DNA of 64,000 nucleotides from Rhodococcus sp. KRD197 (GCF_017168235.1 NZ_JABFAO010000004.1:62001-126000), one strand, 5' to 3'. Shown: positions 1-8,181, numbered from the stretch's first letter. Made by a program: numbers and translations. Notes: generated from the letters alone by a model not told the origin.

Positions 1-237
1 GTGCAGTCTCTCATCCACCCCTCGGTGTACCGCAGCGTCGGGATCTCACCCGTGCGAGGTTGGGCAACCGCGGTATCGAGCCCCCGATACCGCGATCGCG
101 CCGTGTTCGCGTGCGAGCCGTTGATGCGTTACCTGCACGAAGTCGGAATGATCCGCGGCGTAGTCACAACGCGCCTGTACCGGCTTTCTCGTGCGCTACC
201 TGCGGACATTCTGGCGGAGGTCTCGGGGCGCTCCTGA
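1..237 (+). CDS. AurF-like diiron oxygenase, C-terminal fragment (cut by window edge)
   Basis: Only the last 78 codons are present; the reading frame is open to the first base, so the true start lies upstream. The visible part aligns with the C-terminus of the complete AurF-family protein at 28853-29815: both share a VYR-x-VG-I-x-P-x-RG segment, a conserved 'EP(M/L)(V/M)R' patch and a closing 'R(A)(L/M)P-x-D-(I/L)L'. The family (p-aminobenzoate N-oxygenase AurF and relatives) uses a diiron centre for O2-dependent oxidation, but the metal-ligand helices lie outside this window, so catalytic competence cannot be judged. It converges on the paralogue at 246-1226 with an 8-bp gap. By analogy with cluster 2 it is probably the metal-binding member of a pair. 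Confidence 0.7.
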   Translation: MQSLIHPSVYRSVGISPVRGWATAVSSPRYRDRAVFACEPLMRYLHEVGMIRGVVTTRLYRLSRALPADILAEVSGRS

Positions 238-245
238 TCGGGGAA

Positions 246-1226
246 TCACCGCCCGCGCTCGCGCAGACCGCCGGCCCGAAGTACTAGCCCGGCGAGCTGC
301 CCGTCGACAAGACCGTCCTCGTCGCAGATCGCAAGGTGCGGACCCAGGATCGTGGTGAGCCGACGCGCGCGCACCGCGCGCGCGGACGCAGCGGCTCGGG
401 CGACTACCGGGTCCACACCTGCACTCACATAAGCCTCGTCGCTGATCAACCGCCACCCGATCGAGACCACGAGTGATGCGTGCGCGGCCGAATGTGCCGT
501 TCGCCGAACCGAGCTGGACCGTGAACGACCAGCAACCCCGGCATCGTCGAGTTCGGCGCGCGCGAAGCGCGTCACCCGGTCCGCGGAGCCCGCCTGAATT
601 TGCAACAGGTATTTGCAGTGGGGTTGAACCTCGTCTCCGAAGGCCACGGCGGCGGACAGGCCGCCGAGCAACTGCGCGCTCAACAGCATCACCGACACCG
701 CCAGAGTTCTACGTGGGAGCATCAACGAGTAGCGGGCAGGGAGGGTCGTTCGGCGACGACTCATCGCGGGTTCGACGCCGGTGGCGGCAATCACCCTGCT
801 GTACATGGTGACATTGCGTGCCAGGTCGTCGACTACGGTCAGGAGAAGTCGGGCGCGATCGTCTGCGAGGACGCGATCTCGGGCAATCGTCTTGAACGCG
901 ATCATCGACGCTACGGAGTCCATTTGCATTGCCAGCGCGATCAATTCGACGAACTCGGCGGTGACGAGAGTCCGCCGTTGGCCATCGGTCATCGCATCCC
1001 ATACCGAGGTTCCGAACAGCGAGCAGAACTCGTCGGGCATCCATCGAAGGTCGGGGACGGGTGCACTGCCCCAATCGACGTCGAGGTCACCGTCGTACAC
1101 GTCCTCGGCGGCCTCGAACAACAATCGCCTCGCCGCATCCTGCCGATCGGTGATACTGCGGCGCAAGCGAACAGCTCCACCGCCGACGACCTCCGGACGG
1201 CGAAAACCGTGGCTCGACTGGCTCAT
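246..1226 (-). CDS. AurF-like paralogue lacking most diiron ligands
   Basis: This 326-aa protein aligns over its length with the AurF-like protein at 28853. The ATG at 1226 was chosen because it overlaps the stop of the DUF4873 gene (ATGA), implying translational coupling. Of the seven ligand positions expected from the family, only the first Glu (E91) appears kept. The E-x-x-H pair is replaced by L135 and N138, and the later H-x3-E-x2-H motif by Q211, A215 and V218. The Glu of the middle helix also seems lost. I infer a non-catalytic partner or scaffold. The alternative is a decaying gene, but there is no frameshift or stop, and its operon position is intact. Confidence 0.65.
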   Translation of the reverse strand: MSQSSHGFRRPEVVGGGAVRLRRSITDRQDAARRLLFEAAEDVYDGDLDVDWGSAPVPDLRWMPDEFCSLFGTSVWDAMTDGQRRTLVTAEFVELIALAMQMDSVASMIAFKTIARDRVLADDRARLLLTVVDDLARNVTMYSRVIAATGVEPAMSRRRTTLPARYSLMLPRRTLAVSVMLLSAQLLGGLSAAVAFGDEVQPHCKYLLQIQAGSADRVTRFARAELDDAGVAGRSRSSSVRRTAHSAAHASLVVSIGWRLISDEAYVSAGVDPVVARAAASARAVRARRLTTILGPHLAICDEDGLVDGQLAGLVLRAGGLRERGR

Positions 1227-1573
1227 TGCTTCTCCTCGGCCGACAGGGCGGTGGGAACCTCGAACGGTGGCGTGCTCTTTCCGGTGACCCGCAATCGGTT
1301 CCATGGATCGAGATCACCGATCCAGGCATCTCGGGCGCTGTGAAGAGTTCGTATTCGCACGCGGATCCGCGGGGCGTCGCCCACCATCTCGATCAGAGCG
1401 GTGTTCTCCGATATCCGGCCGAACCAGCGGAACACGCCATCGATAGGTTCGCGGCGTCCTTTCAGTTCCACGTCCACCTCGATATCGCGCCCGTGAATGG
1501 TGACCACCGCTCGGCCGCGGTAGTGCGATCCGGCGTGATGGCTGCTGGGAAACATCTCGTGCGTCGACATCAT
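1223..1573 (-). CDS. DUF4873-family protein
   Basis: This small 116-aa protein matches the N-terminal DUF4873-like domain of the methyltransferase fusion at 26775-27938. Shared features are an 'F/YRG-A' opening, 'V-x-VDVELKG-R-x-PIDG', 'F/YRW-F/YGRI', and a closing W-x-R(L/Y)R(V/L)-x-G segment. The function of the domain is unknown; in actinobacteria it often accompanies flavin monooxygenases. Two adjacent ATGs (1573, 1570) follow an AAGGAG; the first has a 6-nt spacer and was chosen. It is the first gene of a two-gene leftward operon with the AurF-like paralogue and is divergent from the reductase at 1671. Confidence 0.65.
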   Translation of the reverse strand: MMSTHEMFPSSHHAGSHYRGRAVVTIHGRDIEVDVELKGRREPIDGVFRWFGRISENTALIEMVGDAPRIRVRIRTLHSARDAWIGDLDPWNRLRVTGKSTPPFEVPTALSAEEKQ

Positions 1574-1618
1574 CGACAACTCCTTCGCGTCGGCCCGCAA
1601 CAGGGGGCGCGAACCGAT

Positions 1619-1631
1619 GGTATGCGATACC
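1619..1631. promoter_or_regulatory. Palindromic operator candidate, copy 1 (GGTAT-GCG-ATACC)
   Basis: A 5-3-5 inverted repeat lies between the divergent starts of the DUF4873 gene (46 nt away) and the reductase (40 nt away). The identical 13-mer recurs at 3535-3547 in front of the Mpo1-like gene, and the similarity extends 3' as N-T-N-GGTTC in both copies. The TetR-family gene at 2830 lies between the two copies and is the obvious candidate ligand; this is inference from position and repetition. Confidence 0.55.
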
Positions 1632-1670
1632 GTGGGTTCGCAACAGTGGCGCACAGTAGACAGGGCGAAC

Positions 1671-2741
1671 ATGCACACATCCGTCCCCGGCGAGCCTGCC
1701 GGCGCTCCGCTACGACCCGACGTCCTGGAACTGACGGTGGTCGAGGTGGTGCAGGAGACCGAGGAGGCCGTGTCGATCGTGTTCGACGTGCCGGAGCGTT
1801 CCCTGGACACCTGCCGTTACCGACCGGGCCAATTCCTGACTCTGCGAGTGCCCAGCGAGCACACGCCGGCGGCGCGGTGCTACTCACTGTCGAGTTCCCC
1901 GCACCTCGACGACCGTCTGGTGGTCACCGTGAAGCGCACACTCGGGGGCTACGCCTCGAATTGGCTGTGCAACAACGCCCGTCCCGGACTCACCCTTGCC
2001 TCCTTACCTCCTTCGGGTCGTTTCTCTCCCGGTTCGCTGGATGCGGATCTGCTGTTGATCGCGGCGGGCAGCGGAATCACCCCGCTCATGTCGATCCTCA
2101 CCTCGGCCCTACTCGGCGGCTCCGCGACGGTGTACCTGTTCTTCGCGAACGCAGACCGCGGAACCGTCATTTTCGGTAGCGACCTCGACGACATGATGAT
2201 CGAATTCCCGGACCGCCTGTTCGTCGACCATTGGCTCGAATCGGAGGACGGTCGTCCGACTGTCGACGCGCTGGTGCAGCGGCTCGGCGCCTATCACCGG
2301 TATGACGCGTTCGTCTGTGGGCCTGGCCCGTTCATGGACGTCGCGACTTCGGCGCTCGAACTGATCGGGACACCGCCGGGCCGCATTCATGTCGAGAGGT
2401 TTCGATCACTCTCGGGCGATCCGTTCGTCGACATCGATGCACGCTCAGACGCTGAAGCCACCGAACCCGCGGGACTGGAGATCGACCGGGGCGGCGAGAG
2501 AACAACCCTGCGTTGGCCGCGGAATCGGACATTGCTCGATGTCCTGCTGGGCCAAGGACTGAACGCACCGTACTCGTGCCGGGAGGGTGAGTGCAGCGCT
2601 TGCGCGGTCAGAGTGGTCGACGGCGAGGTCCGCATGATCCGCAACCAGACACTGGTGGATGCCGACATTCGGCTCGGACTGACGCTGGCGTGCCAAGCCC
2701 TCCCGGTTTCCGATCACGTCGGAATCGCGTTCGATCAGTGA
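1671..2741 (+). CDS. KshB-like ferredoxin reductase (FAD/NAD/2Fe-2S), oxygenase electron donor
   Basis: This 356-aa flavoprotein has the layout of class IA oxygenase reductases such as KshB. An N-terminal FAD-binding barrel carries the R-x-YS-type motif (RCYSLSS), an NAD(P) domain carries GSGITPL, and a C-terminal plant-type 2Fe-2S domain carries C-x4-C-x2-C (CREGECSAC) plus a distal Cys about 29 residues on. Such proteins pass electrons from NAD(P)H to a non-haem iron oxygenase. The ATG at 1671 was preferred to an upstream GTG at 1617 because the latter would place the palindrome 1619-1631 inside the coding region. It is probably the reductant source for the neighbouring AurF-like diiron proteins. 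Confidence 0.85.
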   Translation: MHTSVPGEPAGAPLRPDVLELTVVEVVQETEEAVSIVFDVPERSLDTCRYRPGQFLTLRVPSEHTPAARCYSLSSSPHLDDRLVVTVKRTLGGYASNWLCNNARPGLTLASLPPSGRFSPGSLDADLLLIAAGSGITPLMSILTSALLGGSATVYLFFANADRGTVIFGSDLDDMMIEFPDRLFVDHWLESEDGRPTVDALVQRLGAYHRYDAFVCGPGPFMDVATSALELIGTPPGRIHVERFRSLSGDPFVDIDARSDAEATEPAGLEIDRGGERTTLRWPRNRTLLDVLLGQGLNAPYSCREGECSACAVRVVDGEVRMIRNQTLVDADIRLGLTLACQALPVSDHVGIAFDQ

Positions 2742-2829
2742 CGGTGCCGCCATTGGTATCGTCGACACCCCCGGAGTGACGAGCTTTGGGTGAACACACA
2801 GTCTCGAATCGAATTCAAGGAGCCGAGCA

Positions 2830-3507
2830 ATGCCCGACGCTCGAACCGAACGCTGGGCCGAACACCGAGCGGCCGAACGCAGGCGCATCGTCGATGTTGC
2901 CAAGGATGCCATCGAGGACATCGGGCCGCAGCTGACGATGAACGAGATCGCTGCGCGGGCCTGCGTACCCAAGCCGGCGCTCTACCGATTCTTCGTCGAC
3001 AAGTCCGAACTCATGCAGGCCGTGGCCGAGCGTGCGCGTGACGATGTGGTCGCCGAGCTCTTTCGACTGAGCGACACAACACCCGAAACATTGGGAGATC
3101 TTCTGGGCGCGGCCCTTTCTGGGTATGCGTCGCTGATCCAAACGTATCCCAATCTCAGCCGATACCTCTTCTTCGGCGTCGAGAATGCCGGGGCATACAC
3201 GGCCGAGAACTCGCGGACGGTTGCTCATCTGATAGAGCCTCTTCTCACCGCCACCATTGCACCGGGCCAGCCCGATCACGATGTCGCGCTGCTTGCCTCC
3301 ATGGTGGTCGGCGCTGTCACGGGCGCTGCCGCATGGTGGCTGGAGTCGTCGGATCCACGCATGGACACCGCCGCGTTCGTCGGAGAGATCATGCCGGTGA
3401 TATCGGAGATGATCGTGTCCAGGGCGCGTCGGTCAGGATTGTCGATCGACCTCGACACACCGGTGCCGGACAGCTGGGACGCGCAGTTCCGGTCCGACGC
3501 CGTGTGA
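2830..3507 (+). CDS. TetR-family regulator of oxygenase cluster 1
   Basis: The 225-aa protein has an N-terminal helix-turn-helix (residues about 15-60, with 'MNEIAARACVPKPALYRFF' typical of TetR DNA-binding helices) and a C-terminal ligand-binding half. It begins with 'ART-ERWAEHR', nearly the same opening as the TetR proteins at 27935 ('ARSERWREHR') and 58277 ('KRRWREHK'), so the three belong to one subfamily. An AAGGAG lies 8 nt before the ATG. It follows the reductase gene with an 88-bp gap, and copies of GGTATGCGATACC lie on both sides, suggesting that it represses the whole cluster. Confidence 0.85.
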   Translation: MPDARTERWAEHRAAERRRIVDVAKDAIEDIGPQLTMNEIAARACVPKPALYRFFVDKSELMQAVAERARDDVVAELFRLSDTTPETLGDLLGAALSGYASLIQTYPNLSRYLFFGVENAGAYTAENSRTVAHLIEPLLTATIAPGQPDHDVALLASMVVGAVTGAAAWWLESSDPRMDTAAFVGEIMPVISEMIVSRARRSGLSIDLDTPVPDSWDAQFRSDAV

Positions 3508-3534
3508 TAGCGCCGATTCGGCACCCGGACTGCA

Positions 3535-3547
3535 GGTATGCGATACC
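3535..3547. promoter_or_regulatory. Palindromic operator candidate, copy 2 (GGTAT-GCG-ATACC)
   Basis: An exact second copy of the 13-mer at 1619-1631, located 35-47 nt upstream of the GTG of the Mpo1-like gene and immediately downstream of the TetR gene. The placement is that expected of a promoter-overlapping repressor site. Confidence 0.55.
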
Positions 3548-3581
3548 CTCGGTTCCGGTTCGCTGATCCGGAGGGGGAGCA

Positions 3582-4151
3582 GTGGTTCGGTTCGACTGGA
3601 TAGAGCGCATGGGCGTCCACTACGCCTACCATCAGAGTCTTCTCAATCGCGTGGTCCACTGGATATGCATCCCTATCGAACTCGGGGCCGTACTGGGACT
3701 GCTGTCGGTTGTCGATGTGGGGCCCGTCGATGCGGGCCTCGTCGCCGTCGCGCTCATCGGCGCGCTGTACTGCACGGCAGAGCTGTTTCTCGGTCTGCTC
3801 TGGTCGGTGCAGCTCGTGGCAATCTGGTTCGTGGCCAGCACTTTGCTCGCCGACCTCGGTCTGTGGGCGATCGTCGCATCGAGCGCCGCGTTCGCCGTGA
3901 CCTTCACGATCCAGCTGGTACTCGGACATCGCATCGGCGAGAACGGCCGCGACGACACGGCGCGCAATCTGTCCTGCGCGAGCATGAGCAAGAACCCTGT
4001 ACCGATCCTGCTCATCTTCTTCTATCACTTCGTCGAGGTTGCCCTCATCGCCGGATATCGGCCCACTGTTCGCGCTCGGGTCGACGATGCCACCCGCCGC
4101 GAGCTGGCTCGACTCGACGCTTCGAACGGTGACCCGAACTTCGCCTGCTGA
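3582..4151 (+). CDS. Mpo1-like (DUF962/YGL010w) membrane protein
   Basis: This 189-aa protein has four or so hydrophobic segments and the N-terminal signature of the DUF962/Mpo1 family: H13 and H17 within 'HYAYHQSLLNRVVHWICIP', with further conserved His at 26 and in 'LGHRIGE' and 'FYHFVE'. Yeast Mpo1 is an Fe(II)-dependent membrane dioxygenase of fatty-acid alpha-oxidation that uses such histidines; the substrate of bacterial members is not established. A GTG start with a purine-rich GGAGGGGGA just upstream was chosen. It has its own copy of the cluster palindrome in its promoter, so it is probably co-regulated with the AurF-like/reductase genes. Confidence 0.75.
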   Translation: MVRFDWIERMGVHYAYHQSLLNRVVHWICIPIELGAVLGLLSVVDVGPVDAGLVAVALIGALYCTAELFLGLLWSVQLVAIWFVASTLLADLGLWAIVASSAAFAVTFTIQLVLGHRIGENGRDDTARNLSCASMSKNPVPILLIFFYHFVEVALIAGYRPTVRARVDDATRRELARLDASNGDPNFAC

Positions 4152-4177
4152 CCTTCTCGTTCAGGCTGGGGATGTCC

Positions 4178-4873
4178 TCAGCGCCGCAGGGATTCCACGG
4201 CCCCGCGGACGGCGTCGAGGTGGTCGGCCATTGCCCTCGCGGCGGCGTCGTAGTCGCCGGCGCGTATCTCGGCGACGATACGGTCGTGCTCGGCGTTGGA
4301 TGCTCGTTGGCGTCGGGCGACGAGGTTGAGGGTTTCCGACTGACGGGTGAGCGCGCCGCGGATGTCGACGATGATGGCTTCGAAGACGCGGTTCTTGCTG
4401 GCCCGCGCGATTGCTGTGTGGAACTTTCCGTCGAGTAGTACCCAGGCGCGGTGGTCGTCCTCGATTCGCATCTGGTCGGCGAGGGTTTCGAGCTCTCGGA
4501 GTTCGTCGTCGGTGCGTCGTTCGGCGGCCCAACCGGCGGACGGGATCTCGACGTGGGGCCGGGCTTCGATGAGCTCGCGGGCGTCGTAGTTGCCGATGTC
4601 GAGGTCTGCGTTGATGCGGTCGCGGATCACGAATGTGCCTCTGCCCGTTTTTGTTTCGGTCAGGCCGAGGGCGGTGCACGAGCGTAGGGCCTCGCGGACG
4701 ACGGATCGACTGACGCCGTGGCGGGTGGCCAGGGCGGCCTCGGCGGGAAGGCGTTCGCCGACTGCGATCCGACCGGAGACGATGGCGTCGCGGATGTCGG
4801 CGAAGACGGCTTCGGCGGCGCTCATTCTCGTTGCGGTCGGTTGACTGACCGCCCAGCTGTCCGACAGGTCCAT
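4178..4873 (-). CDS. FadR-type GntR regulator (FCD domain)
   Basis: This 231-aa protein has an N-terminal winged helix (residues about 15-80, including 'GERLPAEAALATRHGVSRSVVREAL') and an alpha-helical FCD effector domain with conserved metal-ligand type residues (D and H of 'DGKFHTAIA', later 'EHDRIVAEI' and 'DHLDAV'). FCD regulators usually sense small organic acids. It is divergent from aspA with 92 bp between starts; two perfect CTGTC-n-GACAG palindromes sit there. The likely role is control of the aspA-asparaginase operon by an amino acid or dicarboxylate. Confidence 0.85.
   Translation of the reverse strand: MDLSDSWAVSQPTATRMSAAEAVFADIRDAIVSGRIAVGERLPAEAALATRHGVSRSVVREALRSCTALGLTETKTGRGTFVIRDRINADLDIGNYDARELIEARPHVEIPSAGWAAERRTDDELRELETLADQMRIEDDHRAWVLLDGKFHTAIARASKNRVFEAIIVDIRGALTRQSETLNLVARRQRASNAEHDRIVAEIRAGDYDAAARAMADHLDAVRGAVESLRR
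4857..4867. promoter_or_regulatory. CTGTCCGACAG palindrome, site 1 (FadR-type operator candidate)
   Basis: A perfect 11-bp palindrome with a central C/G, lying over the first codons of the divergent FadR-type gene. Its match at 4926-4936 has the same form CTGTC-n-GACAG, centre-to-centre distance 69 bp. FadR-subfamily proteins bind short TGTC/GACA-like dyads, so both are plausible operators. Confidence 0.45.
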
Positions 4874-4925
4874 GGCCTCATGGTGCCACGGGTTGACTGG
4901 CGACGGTGCATGGCCCACACTGAAC

Positions 4926-4936
4926 CTGTCAGACAG
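4926..4936. promoter_or_regulatory. CTGTCAGACAG palindrome, site 2 (FadR-type operator candidate)
   Basis: Second perfect CTGTC-n-GACAG dyad, 30 nt before the aspA GTG and followed by further half-site-like GGACAG and TAGACA. Its position between the two divergent starts suits control of aspA. Confidence 0.5.
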
Positions 4937-4965
4937 CCGGACAGCTAGACAAACAGGAGCGCAAC

Positions 4966-6405
4966 GTGGTCGATACCCGTGTCGAGATGGACCTTCTCGG
5001 CGAACGCGAGATCCCCAACGACGCGTACTGGGGCATTCACACCCTGCGCGCACTGGAGAACTTCCCGATCACCGGACGCCCCATCTCCACCAACGCCCAC
5101 CTCGTCCGAGGTCTGGCCGCAGTCAAGTGGGCTGCAGCATCGGCGAACGAAGAACTCGGCATCCTCGACGCCACCCGCAGCGAGGCCATTCGTCAGGCAT
5201 GCCAGGAGATCCTCGACGGACGCTGGCACGAACAATTCGTCGTCGACGTGGTGCAGGGCGGCGCAGGTACGTCCACCAACATGAACGCCAACGAGGTCAT
5301 CGCCAACCGTGCGCTCGAGATCCTCGGTTACGAACACGGCGAGTACAGCCACCTGCACCCCAACGAGCACGTCAACGCCAGCCAGTCGACGAACGATGTC
5401 TACCCGACGGCCGTCAACATCGCGACGATCTACGCAGCGCACGAACTCATCGAATCCATGAAAATTCTGCGCGACGCCTTCCGCCGCAAGGCGACGGAGT
5501 TCGCCACCGTCGTGAAGATGGGGCGCACGCAGCTGCAGGATGCGGTCCCGATGACTCTGGGCCAGGAGTTCGGCACCTACGCGATCATGATCGACGAGGA
5601 TTGCTGCCGCCTCGAAGAAGCAGCCCTGCTGGTACACGAAATCAACCTCGGCGCAACAGCTATCGGCACCGGGCTGAACGCCCCCGTCGGGTACACCGCG
5701 TCGGCGGTGGAACACCTGCGACGCAAGACCGGTCTGCCGCTCGTATCTGCCACCGACCTCATCGAGGCGACGCAGGACGTGGGGCAGTTCGTTCACCTGT
5801 CGGGAGTGCTCAAGCGTGTCGCAGTCAAGCTGTCCAAGATCTGCAACGATCTCCGGTTGCTGTCTTCCGGGCCACGCGCAGGGCTCAACGAAATCAACCT
5901 CCCAGCAGTGCAGGCCGGTTCCTCGATCATGCCGGGCAAGGTCAACCCCGTCATCCCCGAGGTACTCAACCAGGTCGCCTACGAGGTGATCGGCCACGAC
6001 GTCACCATCACCATGGCGGCAGAAGCAGGGCAGCTGCAGCTCAACGCATTCGAGCCCATCATCGTCAAGTCGCTCTCGGACGGCATGGCCCACCTCGGTG
6101 CAGCCTGCCGCACCGTTGCGAGCCGGTGCGTGGACGGCATCACCGCCAACGTCGACCTACTCCGCGAGCGTGTCGAGAACTCGATCGGCCTCGTCACCGC
6201 GCTCAGCCCACACCTGGGGTATGTCGAGTCCACGGCGATAGCCAAGGAAGCACTGCTGACCGGGCGCAATGTCGTCGATCTGGTACTCGAGAAGAAGCTG
6301 CTCGGACGCGTCGAACTCGACCGGTTGCTCAGCCCCGAGCATCTCGCCAACCTCAGGGTCGTGCCCACCGAGCATGCCGACGCACCCGAAACCTCGACGA
6401 GGTAG
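4966..6405 (+). CDS. aspA: Aspartate ammonia-lyase
   Basis: The 479-aa protein belongs to the aspartase/fumarase superfamily and converts L-aspartate to fumarate and ammonia. It carries the superfamily signature loop G-SS-x-MPGKVNP (about residues 320-330), the aspartase-like N-terminus (ERDLLGEREIPNDAYWGIHT-type) and conserved 'ASQSTNDVYPTA' and 'KMGRTQLQDAVPMTLGQEF' blocks. Aspartase rather than fumarase is supported by the next gene, an asparaginase 33 bp downstream: together they form an asparagine to aspartate to fumarate route. The GTG start follows an AGGAG. Likely controlled by the divergent FadR-type regulator. Confidence 0.9.
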   Translation: MVDTRVEMDLLGEREIPNDAYWGIHTLRALENFPITGRPISTNAHLVRGLAAVKWAAASANEELGILDATRSEAIRQACQEILDGRWHEQFVVDVVQGGAGTSTNMNANEVIANRALEILGYEHGEYSHLHPNEHVNASQSTNDVYPTAVNIATIYAAHELIESMKILRDAFRRKATEFATVVKMGRTQLQDAVPMTLGQEFGTYAIMIDEDCCRLEEAALLVHEINLGATAIGTGLNAPVGYTASAVEHLRRKTGLPLVSATDLIEATQDVGQFVHLSGVLKRVAVKLSKICNDLRLLSSGPRAGLNEINLPAVQAGSSIMPGKVNPVIPEVLNQVAYEVIGHDVTITMAAEAGQLQLNAFEPIIVKSLSDGMAHLGAACRTVASRCVDGITANVDLLRERVENSIGLVTALSPHLGYVESTAIAKEALLTGRNVVDLVLEKKLLGRVELDRLLSPEHLANLRVVPTEHADAPETSTR

Positions 6406-6438
6406 TTTCGAGAGCCCGACAACGACAGGGGAGATCGC

Positions 6439-7296
6439 TTGTCCCGCATAGTAATCTTGACCACCGGCGGAACCATCGCCAGTAGCCGCGACGCCCAAGG
6501 AATCAGTCGCCCAGGTAGCGGTCCGATGCCCCTGGAATTCGCCTCCGACGTCGAGGTTCGGGAGGTGATGTCCAAGGACAGCTCGACATTCGATTTCGCG
6601 GACATGGACCGCATCGTCGACTCTGTGTCGAATGCGCTCGCAGACCCAGCGTGCTCGGGTGTCGTCGTCCTGCACGGCACCGACACGATGGAAGAGTCCG
6701 CTTTGCTCGTCGACCTTTTCCACGACGATCCGCGTCCCGTGGTGTTCACCGGAGCGCAGCGCACCTCAGATCACCCGGAGCCCGACGGGCCTGCGAACGT
6801 GAGCGCGGCGGTGGAAGCTGTCCGCGATGGAGGCAATCGCGGACGCGGTGTACTGGTGGCGTTCGGCGGAAGGATTCTGCAGGCCAGAGGCCTCGGCAAG
6901 GCGCACACCTCGAATCTGGATGCGTTCGTCAGTGCAGCCGAGCCTCGACGCGTCGTGCCGCGTGTGCGCATCGCCGGTGTCAGGGTCGATATCGTCGCGC
7001 TGTATCCGGGAGCGGACTCGGTGGCGATCGACGCGTGCGTCGCTGCGGGTGCGCAGGGAATCGTGCTCGAAGCAACAGGGTCCGGCAACACCAACGCCGA
7101 GGTCGTGGCAGCGGTGCGTGAGTGCAGCATTCCCGTAGTCGTGACCACTCGGGTGCCGATGGGTCCGATCGCGCCCACCTATGGCGGTGGCGGAGGCGGA
7201 GCCGACCTCGTGCAGGCGGGTGCGGTGTTCTCGCCGTTGCTGAGGGCGGGCCAGGCGCGAATTGCGTTGGCGGTGCAGATCGCAGAGGGTGTCTGA
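6439..7296 (+). CDS. L-asparaginase (type I/II fold)
   Basis: This 285-aa protein has both asparaginase threonine motifs: TTGGTIAS near the N-terminus (nucleophile Thr in the first ten to twelve residues) and 'LHGTDTMEES' about residue 76. No signal peptide is visible, so a cytoplasmic enzyme is expected. It hydrolyses asparagine to aspartate plus ammonia and would feed aspA immediately upstream; the 33-bp gap and a GGGAG before the TTG start suggest one operon. Glycine-rich 'TYGGGGGGADL' near the C-terminus is family-like. Confidence 0.88.
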   Translation: MSRIVILTTGGTIASSRDAQGISRPGSGPMPLEFASDVEVREVMSKDSSTFDFADMDRIVDSVSNALADPACSGVVVLHGTDTMEESALLVDLFHDDPRPVVFTGAQRTSDHPEPDGPANVSAAVEAVRDGGNRGRGVLVAFGGRILQARGLGKAHTSNLDAFVSAAEPRRVVPRVRIAGVRVDIVALYPGADSVAIDACVAAGAQGIVLEATGSGNTNAEVVAAVRECSIPVVVTTRVPMGPIAPTYGGGGGGADLVQAGAVFSPLLRAGQARIALAVQIAEGV

Positions 7297-7368
7297 CGCT
7301 CCTCAACCTTTCGATTTTGACGGAATCCCGGAAGAATTCGAAGATTGTGGAGCGCCAGACACGGCCCC

Positions 7369-8181
7369 CTACAGTTCCGACGCGCCCCAGGTCTCCACAT
7401 TGACCTCATCTCCGACCGAGAGCATGCCTTCCTGGACAACCGAGAACTTGGCTCCGAAGGCGACACCCTTCTGTCGCGCTGTGCGGTATGTCGCCAGGGT
7501 CTTCAACGGCTCCGGGCCGTCGCGCTCACCTCGGCTCTGCTCGACGGTGGTCACCGGGCAGCGGATCGCGAGTTTGGTGTAGGCCAGCACGCTGTCGCCG
7601 ACGGCGATCTCACGCACCAGATCCTCGGTGTGCGGTGACTCCCAGCCGGTGACGACGATGTTCGGCCGAAAGCGGTTCATCGGAAGTGCATGCCCCAGCC
7701 TGGAATTCAGTGCGTCCAACGTCGTGTCCGAGAGAATGTGCACCGCCGAGCTGTCTGCGAACCCTGCGGTTCCGGGTACGTGGCCGTCGGTGACGCGGTC
7801 GAATTCCGGGGGCACCGCTACCAGCCGAGAGTGCTCACCGATGAGCTTGCTCAACCACGCTGCGACGTCCTCGCCCTGATCGATCCCGCGCAGCGGTCGC
7901 CGGAACATCGTCACCTCCTCGGCGTCGGAACGGAGGTCGATGTACGCGGACACCATGCCGAACTCGGGATGCTCGAGCGTGATCGTGTCACCGTCGATGT
8001 TCGGGCGGATCAACGCCAAAACGGGGTCGCTCCGTTGGCTGCGGAAGCTTCGGTTCTCGTCGACGATCATGAAGGCACGATCGTGCTCGATTCCCCTCGA
8101 GGTCATCCGCGCCGTGCGCAGTGAATGCCCGACGCATCCCTTGATCGGATAGCACACGAGTTCCGATACCGTCGCGCTCAC
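7369..8181 (-). CDS. MOSC-domain protein
   Basis: The 270-aa protein has the MOSC N-terminal beta-barrel domain ('YPIKGC-G' near the start, 'GIEHDRAFMIVD', 'RSQRSDPVLALI') followed by the MOSC core with 'FRPNIVV', a conserved Cys in 'IRCPVTTVEQ' and a closing 'GxKFSVVQEGMLSVGDEV'. MOSC proteins of the mARC/YcbX type bind molybdenum cofactor and reduce N-hydroxylated compounds. The GTG at 8181 was preferred; a longer ATG start at 8205 would overlap the start codon of the divergent pncA. With either start, the two divergent promoters must overlap coding sequence or be leaderless. Confidence 0.8.
   Translation of the reverse strand: MSATVSELVCYPIKGCVGHSLRTARMTSRGIEHDRAFMIVDENRSFRSQRSDPVLALIRPNIDGDTITLEHPEFGMVSAYIDLRSDAEEVTMFRRPLRGIDQGEDVAAWLSKLIGEHSRLVAVPPEFDRVTDGHVPGTAGFADSSAVHILSDTTLDALNSRLGHALPMNRFRPNIVVTGWESPHTEDLVREIAVGDSVLAYTKLAIRCPVTTVEQSRGERDGPEPLKTLATYRTARQKGVAFGAKFSVVQEGMLSVGDEVNVETWGASEL

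Noticed and set aside
1226-2179. A 317-codon plus-strand frame across the DUF4873 gene and reductase
   Set aside because: Low-complexity Arg/His/Gly-rich translation that would cross a divergent promoter; contradicted by well-supported genes on both strands.
4872-6485. A 537-codon open frame overlapping aspA
   Set aside because: Arg/His/Pro-rich shadow translation of aspA in another frame; aspA itself has all family motifs.
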